A DNA stretch of 64,000 nucleotides from Chamaea fasciata. Taxonomy: Eukaryota; Chordata; Aves; Passeriformes; Sylviidae. The position numbers and the translations under genes were made by a program. Under the pieces are notes generated by a model that saw only the letters and a list, made by a program, of their open reading frames with translations, made no database searches and had not been told where the DNA came from. The stretch covers positions 2,472,820 through 2,536,819 of the forward strand of contig JARCOQ010000025.1 in the NCBI GenBank assembly GCA_029207755.1, given 5' to 3'. Shown here in pieces: positions 22,611 through 33,689 of this stretch; position 1 is the stretch's first letter, and each line of letters begins with the position of its first letter.

Positions 22611-22808
22611 GCTCGTTGTCCCCTCCCGGGGGGTGGTAGAAGGAGAGCCCCAGGGAGATGATGGCTGCGATCTCCAGGATGATCAGCGTGACGTCCTGCA
22701 GCGCCTCCCACACCAGCTGCAGGAACGTCTTGGCCTTTTTGGGGGGGATGAAGTTCTGGCCGAAGACCTGGCGCCTCTTCTCCAGGTCCGTGGGGTTCCC
22801 AGACAGGC
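22611..22808 (-). CDS. ATP2B4: ATP2B4 exon 3: N-terminal region and M1
   Basis: This 198-nt exon (residues about 66-131) has acceptor CTCCAG and donor GTGAGT. It encodes [80 protein letters not shown] matches PMCA4 ([15 protein letters not shown], from memory). M1 follows the QNFIPPKK motif. Confidence 0.97.
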
Positions 22809-22929
22809 CTGGAGGGGTGGGGGAAACAGGGATGAGGGTAAATCCCACTGTTGTCCCCATGGGATTCAGCCAGGAGCAGCTCCCTGCCCGCCCCGGAGAA
22901 CGTGAGGTGCTGGCAGCAGGGAGCCAAGG

Positions 22930-23150
22930 CAGAAACAAATAAAATAGAAACAAATAAAATGGAAACAAATAAAATGGAAACGAATAAAATAGAAACGAAT
23001 AAAATAGAAACGAATAACTTCATAAAAATTTAAAAGGAAAATTTTAAAATTTAAAACAAATAAGTAAATGATAAAGAAAGAAAGAAAATATTAAAAAATC
23101 AAATTTAAAAATTAAAAAAAAATTAAATGAAGAAAAGTTTCTCCATTTTT
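22930..23150. repeat. AATAAAAT/GGAAAC short tandem repeat and A/T-rich block
   Basis: Seven units of about 15 bases (aaataaaatggaaac) pass into 120 bases of almost pure A/T. This AT island contrasts sharply with the GC-rich intron around it, in the 4-kb exon 2-3 intron. Confidence 0.9.
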
Positions 23151-23389
23151 TTTTTAATGGATAAATACACGAAAAACCCATGAAAGAATCGGGTGTGATG
23201 GAATGAAAGAATTCCTACGGCACATCCCAGAACAAAATAACTCCTAAGCCCTCCAAAATCTACCTGTGGCTCTAGCGACAGCAGGACAGGTGCCACTGTC
23301 ACCCTCGGGCAGGGGACACCAGGAGAGTGCCCAGGCACTGCCAGCTGGCACGGGTGGCTTTGTTTACATCAAATGAGCCGTAAATCCGG

Positions 23390-23442
23390 GCAAATCTGGG
23401 CAAATCTGGGCAAATCTGGGCAAATCTGGGCAAATCTGGCAC
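23390..23442. repeat. 10-bp minisatellite
   Basis: Six tandem copies of gcaaatctgg. Confidence 0.95.
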
Positions 23443-23989
23443 CAACAGTGCCCCTGCCACCTGAGCCCAGTCCCCTGCCAGCCCTGGAGTGTCTCTGAGC
23501 CCTGGGGACACGGGATCCAGGCTGGATCCTGCTGGAGATGGAGCAGGGTTTGTGCTGCTGCTGCTGGAGAAGTGTGGGAGGCAGGGAGGGAGCAGGACAC
23601 GGAGCTGGGAGCGAGGCCGGAGAGGGGATGGGGGGAAACGGGGAAAAATGGGGAATAAAAGGGAGCCTGAGTCCCATCAGAGCCCCCCCAGGCAGCGATG
23701 GGGGACAGTGGCAGCGTGACACGGCCACCCCTAACAAAGCCATGAATGCTGGTGGGGTGCCAGGCCATGGTGACAGTGACAATGTGACACGGCGGTGTCC
23801 CCAGGGGGAGCAGCCTCCCCTGCCCAGCACCACCTTAAGGGACACCCCCTGATCCTTTTCCACCTTAAGCCGTCCCTGGGGCCCTGCCAGGTCCCGGGAT
23901 GCTCCGGGAATGGCCCCGAACACACCCCGGTCGGTGGTGCCTGGAGCAGCCTGGCAGTGACAGGGGACCCGGGCCTCGGGACAGGGGAC

Positions 23990-24375
23990 AGCTCCGTGTC
24001 ACTGTGGGGGACACCTCCCTGCCAGCCCCGTGTCACCCTGGGACAGCTGTCACTCTGGGGACACCTCCCTGCCAGCCCTGTGTCATTCCAGGGGATGCCC
24101 TTCCCGACAGCCCTGAGTCACACTGGGGGGACACATCCCTGCCTGCCCTGTGTCACTCTGGGGACAGCCCCTGCCAGCCCCATGTGACTCTGTGGGACAC
24201 CTCCCTGCCAGCCCCGTGTCACCCTGGGGACACCCCCTGCCAACCCCATGTCACTTTGGGGACACCCCCTGTCCATCCCGTGTCACTTTGGGGGCACCCC
24301 CTGCCAGCCCTGTGTCACCCTGGGGACACCCCCTGTCCATCCCGTGTCACTTTGGGGACACCCCCTGCCACCCCG
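23990..24375. repeat. About 33-bp minisatellite
   Basis: Roughly eleven copies of units such as gtcaccctggggacaccccc followed by tgccagcccc. A shorter ggggacacacgt triplet repeat follows at 24577-24612. Confidence 0.93.
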
Positions 24376-25969
24376 TGTCACCCCGAGCAGGAAGCAGCAG
24401 CATCGATCCCATTCCCGATCCCATTCCCGATCCCATCCCCGCTCCCGCCCAGCTGCAGGGAGGGGACAGCTGGCGGCTGGCCGTGTCCCCACCCCGCCCC
24501 GAGCAGGATCCGGGGATGTCCCGGCCCCCATTCCCACCCAACCCATGGAAAATGCGGCTCACGGCCACCGAGCCGCGGGGACACACGTGGGGACACACGT
24601 GGGGACACACGTGGGCACCCACGGGGACACGGGCCCGCCCCACAGGACACGGCAGCCAGGGATCCCAAAGCACATCCCACTGACGGGAACGATCCCAGGG
24701 CGGGTTCCATGGCTCTGGTGGCACGGGGAGGGTGACAAAGAGCCCGCGCCACCCAAACGTCACTTCTCGATTAGAAGGTGACAAAGAGCCCTGGGCAGGT
24801 GCCACCCCTGGGCAAATCCCACCGCAGGTTCTGGGGTCGGGATTAGAAGGGGAGAACGGGGTGGAAATTTTGGGTGGACGCCACAAGTGTCACCAGCCCC
24901 GGGCGTGGGGACAGCGGCTGTGGGGAGGGGGGCACAAGGACCCTCCGCAGGACCCGGAGCCAGGATTGGGACAGAGGTGGCAGCGCCGGGTGAGTCAGGG
25001 TGACAGGGGACAGCGGTGACTCAGGGACAGCGGGAGGACACCCCAGGCCACCCCAAAGCCACCTGGGGAACAGCCCCGACGGGTCGGGGTCCGCTGGCAC
25101 CTCCTGGGGCAGAGCTGGAGCTGCAGCACCAGCAGACCCCAAAGCGACACCGGGACCCCTCAGACGGGTGGGGACCCCAAGGGCCACCCACGGCAGGCTC
25201 TGGGGGACAGCCCCAGGCTGGAGAGGGGACAGCCAGCCCTGCAGCACAGAGTGGCAGCGAGGATCCACTCGGATCCAGGTGGGATCAAACCCCAGGATCC
25301 CCCAGGGGGACCGGGGTGCTGGCAGGACAGCCCGGGCTGGCGCGGCTGTGCCAGCAGGTGACACCGGGAGGACAAGGCCCGGTGCCACCCAGCAAGGGGA
25401 CAACGAGAACAGGGACGGGGACAAACATCTGGGATGTCTGGAGCTGGGATACACAGCTCCGCTCCGGGGGATCTGACAGAGGTCGCCTCGGGATTTTGCT
25501 CTTCCCAAAAGTCCCAGCTTGGAGGAGAGAAACTTTCCTTGCTCTCTGGGCTCAGTGGGATGGGATTTGGGATTTGGGATCTGGGATTTGGGATCTGGGA
25601 TTTGAGACAGCTCAGCCCTACGGGAGGGATGTGCCGGGGGCACGGGATCCAGGATTGGGGTGGGGCCGAACCCTTCCCCTGCCCTAAAAGAGCCGTTTGG
25701 GTTCTCACCCCGCCTCTCCCCTCGCCCCAAAGCAGCGTGACCCCACTGTGGCAGGGCGCGGCACATTGTTCTGTGACCTGGGCTTTGTGTTTGCACCGGG
25801 ATTTCCCCCCTTCCCTAACGACATCCCGAGATTGTCTCTCCTTCCCGCTCCGCTCCCAGCTGGGAAGCTGCAAATCCCCCCCTGCAGCACTAAAAATATC
25901 CCACAGATTGTCCCAGCTGGGCATGGCCCCGTCCCCATCCCACAGCCCCGGGGCTGTCACCATCCCACT

Positions 25970-26865
25970 GTCACCACCCTCGGGTGTCACCTTCACATGG
26001 CTCCATCCCAGAGGTGACAACCCCAGACCTTGGGAGCCACCACCCCTGGACATCATCTCCATGTGGCTCCAGCCTGGAGTTGACAACCCCAGAGGTGACA
26101 ACCCCAGACCTTGGAAAGCCACCACCCTCAGGTGTCACCTTCACATGGCTCCATCCCAGAGGTGACAACCCCAGACCACAGGTGCCATCACCCTCGAGTG
26201 TCACCTTCACATGGCTCCATTCCAGGGGTGACAACCCCAAAGGCGACAACCCCAGAGGTGACAAGTCCAGACCTTGGGGGCCACCACTGTCGGGTGTCAC
26301 CATCACATGGCTCCATCCTGGAGGCAACAACCCCAGAGGTGACAAGTCCAGACCTTGGGGGCCATGACCCTTGGGTGTCACCTTCACATGGCTCCATCCC
26401 AGAGGTGACAACTCCAGAGGTGACAACCCCAGACCACGGGAGCCACCACCCTTGGGTGTCACCTTCACATGGCTCCATCCCAGAGGTGACAACTCCAGAG
26501 GTGACAACCCCAGACCACGGGAGCCACCACCCTTGGGTGTCACCTTCACATGGCTCCATCCCAGAGGTGACAACCCCAGAGGTGACAATCCCTAGACCAC
26601 AAGAGCCACCACCCTTGGGTGTCACCTTCACACGGCTCCATCCCGGAGGTGACAACCCCAGAGGAGACAATCCCAGACCACAAGAGCCACCACCCTTGGG
26701 TGTCACCTTCACATGGCTCCATCCCGGAGGTGACAACCCCAGAGGAGACAACCCCAGACCACGGGAGCCACCACTCTAGGATGTCACCTCCCCGTGGCTC
26801 CATCCTGGAGGTGACAATCCCAGAGGTGACAACCCCAGAGGTGACAACCCCAGCCCACGGCAGCG
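25970..26865. repeat. 81-bp minisatellite downstream of the first coding exon
   Basis: Units contain cacatggctccatcccagag, gtgacaaccccagacca and cacccttgggtgtcacctt. Three adjacent copies are exactly 81 bases apart (26394, 26475, 26556), and ten or so copies run to within 30 bases of the first coding exon's donor. The period is a multiple of three, so long open frames are artefacts. Confidence 0.96.
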
Positions 26866-26873
26866 CCACTTAC

Positions 26874-27069
26874 CTTCGACGGGCGACGTCTTCAACCTCT
26901 TGCAGACGTTCTGGACGCCACCATAGGAGTCGTTGAGCCGGGCCACGGCCTCGGCGCTCCTCAGCTCCATGAGGTTCCTGAGCTCCACCATGGAGCACCC
27001 AAAGTCCCCCTCATGGCTGCCCTCGGCCACCGAGTTCCCGGGGTGGTGGTCGGCCACGTTGTTCGTCAT
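26874..27069 (-). CDS. ATP2B4: ATP2B4 first coding exon with start codon
   Basis: The start Met is ATG at 27069-27067 (context GACAAGATGA). It encodes MTNNVADHHPGNSVAEGSHE, GDFGCSMVELRNLMELRSAE, AVARLNDSYGGVQNVCKRLK and TSPVEG, ending at donor GTAAGT (196 coding nt). The N-terminus MTN...NSVAE..EGDFGC and YGGVQN match PMCA4; human PMCA1-3, as remembered, start MGDM. No in-frame ATG was taken upstream. Confidence 0.96.
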
Positions 27070-27340
27070 CTTGTCGCGGCGACTGGTGCCACAGCTGGGG
27101 CTGCTCCGGGACGGGGGGGACGCTCGGCGTGGCCCCTTTCCCTGGGGGGGCTTCCCGGGGCGGGAGCGGGGGGAATACGGGCGGCTCTATCCGAGCCCAA
27201 GTTGTCGGGATGAAGGTGTAAACAGGATGTGCATGTTACCGCGGAGGCGACCTTAGCAACGCCCGGCGTGCAGCTCCTGCAGCGGGAGGAGGAGGAGGAG
27301 GAGGAGGACGGGGGCTCCCTGGATACCACAGCAACTGGAG
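27070..27340 (-). other. ATP2B4: 5' UTR portion of the first coding exon
   Basis: An acceptor with a long U tract (a run of A on the plus strand at 27366-27382) followed by GGTTGTTTTCGCAG lies at 27341-27342. It defines a 271-nt leader before the ATG. The leader is GC-rich, with a GGA/TCC run at 27284-27309, and carries at least one short upstream ORF. That the upstream exon is the CpG-island exon at 48.7 kb is inference. Confidence 0.7.
27187..27234 (-). promoter_or_regulatory. Upstream ORF, 15 codons
   Basis: In the ATP2B4 leader, ATG at 27234-27232 opens a frame MHILFTPSSRQLGLG ending TAG at 27189-27187, well before the main ATG. It could reduce main-frame initiation. Coding use is untested. 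Confidence 0.5.
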
Positions 27341-27769
27341 CTGCGAAAACAACCGTGGGAAAACAGAAAAAAAAAAAAAAATAAAAAATATCGGCGTTAG
27401 GAGGGCTTTGGGAAGAGGCCAAAGTGGGGAGGGAAGAGGGGAGCCGTGTCACCCCGAGAAGGGGATTTGATTGATTGATTTTTTTAGGGAGAACGCGGCG
27501 TCGGCGTGGTTTGGGGTGAAAAAATCCCTGGGTGAGAAGTTGAGCTCGGAACGTGGAGCGGGGGGAAAGAGGCAGCTGCGGGGCCGGGCAGGAAAGGAGC
27601 CCAGGTGGTTCTTCACTTTCAGCCCAGGCAAACCCTGCCGTTGATTTCTGGGTTAAAAATACCCCTCGGCGGTGGGAAACAGCTGCTTCCTCCCCTGGCA
27701 GGACGCCGGGGCTGGAGCATCGCCCTGCCGGCAGGTAGGGAACGATCCCGGTATCAAAAAATCCCGATA

Positions 27770-28175
27770 TCTCAAAATTCCAAATTCCCAATATCCCAAA
27801 TTCCCTAAATCTCAATATCCCAGTTTCTCAAAATCTCAAAATCCCAGTTTCTCAAAATCTCAAAATCCCAAATTCTCAAACTCTCAATATCCCAATATCC
27901 CGAATTCCCAAAATCCCTATACCCCAATATCTCAATATCCCAAATTCCCTAAATCCCAGTATCCCAATATCCCGATATGCCAAATTCCCAAAATCCTGAT
28001 ATCCTAAATTCCCAAAATCCCGGTATGCCAAATTCCCCAAATCCCAATATCTCATTATCCCAAAATCCCAGTATCCAGATATCCCAATAAATTCCCAAAA
28101 TTCTGATATCCCAGATTCCCAAAATCTCAATATCCCAAATACCTAATATCCCCAAATCCCCAAATCCCAGTACCC
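27770..28175. repeat. About 8-bp degenerate repeat (AATATCCC/AAATTCCC/AAAATCCC)
   Basis: About 45 octamer-like units with drifting spelling run over 400 bases in the proposed first intron. Confidence 0.93.
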
Positions 28176-28845
28176 CAATCTCCACGGGAAAGGGGCTGCA
28201 GCACCCCGTGGGCTCTACATCAGCCACAGGAACCCCAAAAGAGAGGCCACAAGTGGCAGAGAAGCCACCAAAACCTGGGATTTTCCCAGAAATCGAGGCT
28301 TTTCCACGAATGACCTGTCCCGAGGTGGCTCCCTGAGGGCTCCCAGCGTCCCCAGGTGCTGCCACCCAGGTCACAACCCCCCCAGCGAGGACAGGGCAGC
28401 CCCAAAAACGCCTCAACCGAGCCAGGCAGGGACCACGAGCATCCCCCACTCGTCAGGGATTTGGGGGCTGGGATTCCCCGCCGGCATTTCAGAGTTCTAG
28501 GGACAAACGGGGACATGAAGGGAACAGCACAGGCCAGAGGGGAAAAAGGGCTTTTTGTCAGGCAGGGTTAGCTGCGTTCCCAAGCTCCAGGGAAGCTCCA
28601 GAGGCAAAGAGGCCGCGAGGGGAGGCTCTCGTGGAGAGAAAATCAAATCTTTCCAAGGGCAAAATAAATAAAGAACAACAGGGGAAGGGCCACTCGGGCA
28701 GCGTCCGCCCCAGACGGGGCCCGGGGATGGCAGAGCAGCCGGGGAGGGACAGGGGAGGACGGGGGGAGGACGTGCCCTGCTGATCCCAGAACACAGGGAT
28801 GCGCAAACCCCACAGAAAGGCACCAAGTCAGCACAGGGCTGGCCC
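28176..28845. other. Intron 1, unique sequence
   Basis: GC-rich sequence with no exon, RNA gene or array that I can support. Confidence 0.4.
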
Positions 28846-28849
28846 AAAC

Positions 28850-29240
28850 ACCATTCCAGCCCCAGAGCGGTCCCAAACCACTCCAATTCCAGCCCCAAGG
28901 CTGACCCAAACCACTCCAACTCCAGCCCCAAGGCTGACCCAAACTGCCCCGATTCCAGTTCCAGAGTCCAAACCACCCCAATTCCACCCCAGGGCTCTCC
29001 CAGACTGCCACGTTTTCAGCCCCAAAACTGTCTCAAACCACCCCAATTCCAGCCCCAGACCTGTCCAAACCACCCCAATTCCAGCCCCAGACCTTTCCAA
29101 ACCACCCCAATTCCAGCACAGAACTGTCCTAACCCGCCACAATTCCAGTTCCAGAACTCAAACCGTCCCAATCCCAGCCCCAAACCGCCCCAATTCTGTC
29201 CCAAACCGCCCCAAAACTGTCCCAACCCGCCCCATTCCAG
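28850..29240. repeat. About 30-bp minisatellite
   Basis: Units such as ccaaaccaccccaattccag, ccccagacctgtc repeat about twelve times. Confidence 0.92.
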
Positions 29241-29464
29241 CCCTGATCACGGGGCCTTCTCAATCTCTGGGGCAGCACGACCCCACAGAAGCAAACCCCG
29301 CCCTGCCTGGCCCTGGGATCGGCTCCTTATCCCTCCGCAGCAGCCCCGGGACAGCTCCCGGCGTTATCAGGACACCACAGGCACCAAGAGAAGCCCGGGG
29401 ACAGCAGGGACACCGACAGTGTCCCCGCCTCGGGAGGGACCTGCTGCGCCCCTGCTGCGGGGAT

Positions 29465-30022
29465 GGGGGAGCGTGGGGATGGGGAGGATGGGGACACTGG
29501 GGTGGGACACTGGGATGGGACACTGGGATGGAGACACATGGATGGGGACACTGGGATGGGGGACACTGGGATGGGACACTGGGGATGGAGACACATGGAT
29601 GGGGGACACTGGGATGGGACACTGGGATGGGGGACACTGGGATTAGGAGAACAGGGATGGGGGACACAGGAATGGGGAAAATGGGGATGGGGAGACAGGG
29701 ATGGAGAACACGGGGATAGGGTGGACAGGGATGGGATCACATGAATGGGAGCACAGAGATGGGATGGGGACACTGGGATGGGGAGGATGGGGATGGGACA
29801 CTGGGATGGGGACATGGCGATAGGGCGGACAGGGATGGGATCACATGGATGGGGACACTGGGATGGGGAGGATGGGGATGGGACACTGGGATGGGGACAC
29901 AGGGATTGGGACACAAGGATGGGACAGAGGAACGGGAACACAGGAATGGGAGCACAGCGATGGGAACACAGGGATAGGACACAAGGATTGGGACACAGGG
30001 ATTGGGACACAGGGACAGGGAC
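29465..30022. repeat. G-rich minisatellite of GGGATGGGACACT units
   Basis: About 560 bases of units such as gggatggggacactgggatg. The G runs would allow G-quadruplex folding on the plus strand. Confidence 0.93.
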
Positions 30023-30189
30023 ACTGCAGCTCTCCCCCCGGGCCCGGAGCACTGCTGCTGCCCCGGGATCCAGCAGGGATCCCCAGCTCCCGCATCCCTG
30101 CCCGTTCCCAGCCCCGCTATCCCACGGCTCCTCGTGGAGCTGAGCTCATCCATCCCTGCGCGGCAGCAGCTCCCGGCAGCGGGAAGCAG

Positions 30190-30375
30190 GAGGTGGCAGG
30201 CCCAATTAAGCAGGCTCCTGCTGATTAAGAGAAAAAACGATAATTCCCCCACCCCACCACGCTCATTTCCTTCTCTTTCATAGCAACCGGCGCTGTCTGA
30301 GGAGAGCTCAGAGGTTAACAGGGAGACAGTTAATTAACACGGTAACGGCCTAGCCCTTAATTACCCCTGACACAG
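30190..30375. promoter_or_regulatory. Candidate enhancer: AT-rich homeodomain-motif cluster
   Basis: In an otherwise GC-rich intron this 185-base unique stretch holds aattaag, tgattaag, ttaattaac and ttaattacc cores together with ggttaac. Motif clustering plus absence of repeats suggests a conserved non-coding element; conservation could not be tested. Confidence 0.3.
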
Positions 30376-30399
30376 CTCAGGGGGCAGCGATCAGCACCA

Positions 30400-30560
30400 T
30401 CCCTGTGTCCCACTGAGATTCCAGCCTGGAAATTGCTCCATCCTTGGGGAAAGGAGGGACCCAGCACCATCCCTGTGTCCCACTGTGAGATTCCAGCCTG
30501 GAAATTGCTCCATCCTTGGGGAAAGGAGGGACCCAGCATCATCCCTGTGTCCCACTGGTG
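30400..30560. repeat. Two to three copies of a 76-79-bp repeat
   Basis: The strings agcaccatccctgtgtccca, attccagcctggaaattgct and ccatccttggggaaaggagg occur in tandem. Confidence 0.9.
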
Positions 30561-31029
30561 ATTCCAGCCTGGAACCGAGGTGTGGGATGGCTCAGAGCAT
30601 CCTCCCCCAGCCCTTTTGGGATCACAGCCCCGTTTCCCATCCCTGCCCCGTCCCAGCAGCACAGGCTCCCTGGCCAGGCGGGGAAGGACCCACCCAGGCC
30701 AGAGCCATCACTCTGAGGAGCTCCCAGTGACTCCAGCAGGTTCTGCCCTTCCCTCTGGGAATTCACTCCCAGAGCCCCCAGGCCAAGTTCTCCCTGAGGC
30801 AAGAAAACAGCCCAGCCCGGAGAGAGAGGAGTGGGGCCCCGAGCTCCCTGTGCCGACAGCACCTGTGTCACCTCCCCGGGCTGGACGGGGACGTGGGGAC
30901 GTCCTCCCGGGCTGTGAGGGGAGGAAGGAACGTGCAGGCTCCAGGCAGGAGCTGCCGAGGAGCGCCGGAGCCGCCGCCGTGCTGCAGCTGAACCTGCCCG
31001 GAATAATAAACGGCAGCACGGCACCTCTG

Positions 31030-31300
31030 TCCTGCCAGGGACAGTGCCCGCGGCCAGGGCCACCGCCCCGGGGTCTCCTGTGCCCACCACAGTCACCTCC
31101 ATCCCACCAGGGACAGTGCCCGCGGCCAGGGCCACCACCCCAGTGTCCCCTGTGCCCACCACAGTCACCTCCATCCTGCCAGGGACAGTGCCCACGGCCA
31201 GGGCCACCACCCCAGTGTCCCCTTGTGCCCACCATAGTCACCTCTGTCCTGCCAGGGCCACCACCCCGGCACCCCCTGTGCCCAGCCCAGCCCCAGCACC
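31030..31300. repeat. About 69-bp minisatellite
   Basis: Three to four copies of units containing tgccagggacagtgcccgcg, gccagggccaccaccc and gtgcccaccacagtcacctc. Confidence 0.92.
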
Positions 31301-31599
31301 TGCTGGATTTAACCTCTGAGACAGGAGAGCGCTCGAAAATCGACGGGGAAACATTAATCAGCCGCAGATGCCACAAGTGACAACTTCAGGCACGCCGTGG
31401 GTGGCCCTGCTGCCGCGCTGGTGGCACTGCCGATGGCACCAGGAGCCCGGCACGTGCCAGCGGCAGCCGGGGCTGGGTCCCCGGGCAAGGACAGGGATCC
31501 TCCTGCCTCAGGACATCGGAGCAGATCCCGGTGGATGGACGGGAGCACTGCTCCGTCCTCCCATGGATGGTCAGAGATGGGGCAACCCCAAGCTCAGGG

Positions 31600-31912
31600 G
31601 GTTTTTCCATTGATCCACCCCGTTTGGGGCTGGTTTTACCCCATTTGGGGCTGGTTATACCCCATTTGGGCTGGTTTTACCCCGCTTGGGCTGGTTTTAT
31701 CCCATTTGGGCTGGTTTTACCCCATTTGGGCTGGTTTTACCCCGTTCGGGGCTGGTTTTACCCCATTTGGGGCTGGTTTTACCCCGTTTGGGCTGGTTTT
31801 ACCCCATTTTGGGCTGGTTTTACCCCATCTGGCCTGGTTTTACCCCATTTGGGGCTGGTTTTACCCCATTTGGGGCTGGTTTTACCCCATTTGGGGCTGG
31901 TTTTACCCACGA
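31600..31912. repeat. 20-21-bp minisatellite
   Basis: About fifteen copies of ttttaccccatttggggctg. Confidence 0.96.
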
Positions 31913-31919
31913 AGGAGGA

Positions 31920-32870
31920 TGAAATCCATGCCCCACCTCAGCTCCTCCAGCTGGGACATCTCCCACCACCAGGCCAAGGCAAAGCCCCATCAGCCACCAC
32001 ATTCCGTGCCCGGAGGCACAAACCCCAGCTTGGATCAGCTGGATCAAGGTGGATCAAGGTGGAATCCCCTTCCCCAAGCACCTGGATGCCAGCCCCACAC
32101 TCTGCCCGTCCCCGGGTCCATCTCCTCTCCCACTTTGGGAACGGGCTGTTGGGAACACTTGGCTGCCGGGGGTTGCCATGGCAAACTCAATGTAAAGCTG
32201 TCAGCGATGCTGTTTATGTTGCCAAGTGGGGAGGAAGGGAAATTAAAAAAATTTTTAAAAAATTAAAAAATAAAAATCAACTCCCTCGAAATCACCCTTC
32301 CTTGGCTCGGGTTTGAGGTTTTTCTCGTTGTGGATCCGAAGCTGTGCCCGCAGTGGGATGAGGGACAGAGCCGTTCTCCAGATGGACAAACAGACTCCAA
32401 GGGTCAAAAAGCATGGAAAAAAACCCGGAGCTTGGAGCACCTTTCCCGCCCCACCGGCTGGGAATCGTCCCTGGAGCTCTCCCTCCCCACACACCGAGCC
32501 GGGCCCACGTGCGGGAGGTGAAAATCCTCCGGAATGCCGGAATCCGGCGGGGAAACCACCGGGAAAGACCCGGGGGGTGCCGCCACTGGTGGGGGAGAGG
32601 GGCTGGGGAGGGGACGAGCCCCCCTCGCACCCCTCAGAGCCGGGAACACCTTCCCAGTGGGAATGTGGGACCAGAGGTCTGCGCTGGGACCCTCCAAAGA
32701 GGGTGGTGACAGCCTTGGGGACACGGAGGGCACAGAGAGGGGGGGCACAAGAGGGACACCAGCCCCGTGTCCCACCCGGGACAAGGCCACCACCCTGCCA
32801 CGTGCAGCCCGCGGTGACCAGCCCGCGGTGACAGCGACTCTTTGGGGAGGGCTGGGGTTTTTTGGGCTCC
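31920..32870. other. Intron 1, unique sequence
   Basis: No exon or RNA gene is supported. A short A/T-rich block lies at 32240-32275. Confidence 0.4.
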
Positions 32871-32879
32871 CCATTCCCC

Positions 32880-33680
32880 CCGTCCCCGGAGCCTCGGCGG
32901 GCAGCCGGGGGGAGCGGGCAGCCCCTCCCGTGACACACTCACCGAATCGCAATGTGCCTGTCCCAGCAACAGCCCCGGCCAGGGAAGCGGCGCCCCTTAA
33001 CCCCCGCCCCGCCGCGACACCCGCGGGCGACACCGCCCGCCTGTCGCCTCCCCCGCCCGCCTGCCGCCTGCCCCGCCCGCCGGCCTCACGGCGACAAACC
33101 TCATGGGACGGGGGACATCCCGGAGAGGATTGTCACCCTCCGGCGGGTGCTGAAGAGCTTCCAGGGGAGGAGGGAGGGGCGGGATGGCAGAAGGTCACGG
33201 CGGCGGAACGTCCGTGCCCGTGGCACGAGGGAAGCCAAGGGGACAAGGGCAGGCTGCGACAGCGCGGACACAGCCCTGGTGGCACTCGGGGACCCTGTGG
33301 CAGCACCCGTGCGGCTCGGGAGGATCTGTCCCCGCGCGGCTCGGGAGGATCTGTCCCCTTCCCCCGGTCACTCCGCTGTCCCCTCGCCCCGCTCGTCGCC
33401 CCGGGCTGCTGCAGGGGCCGAAAGCAGAAGCGGCGTCACCCCGGGGCTCCCGGGGACAGCCACCTGTGGCACCCGCGGGACGTCCCCTCCCTCCCGCCGC
33501 GGCATCCGCTTCCTCCGCCCGAGCGCGCGCCGGGGGTGGGGACAGCGACATCGCCCCGCCCGGACGGGGCTCCCCCCGCACCCCAAAGGCGACAGCGACA
33601 CCCCCGTCACACCTTGGGGACACACGGGGCACTGCGGGGAGACCCCAGTGACGGCCAGAGCCCGCGTTCCCTCGCGGGGC
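32880..33680. promoter_or_regulatory. Intron 1 CpG island, possible alternative promoter
   Basis: About 800 bases are rich in CG dinucleotides and GC boxes (ccgcccgcc). On the minus strand a strong donor GTGAGT lies at 32942-32937 after ATTGCGATTCG, so a non-coding alternative first exon of ATP2B4 could end at 32943. No TATA box is seen. Promoter activity is inferred. Confidence 0.35.
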
Positions 33681-33689
33681 ACGGCGGGG

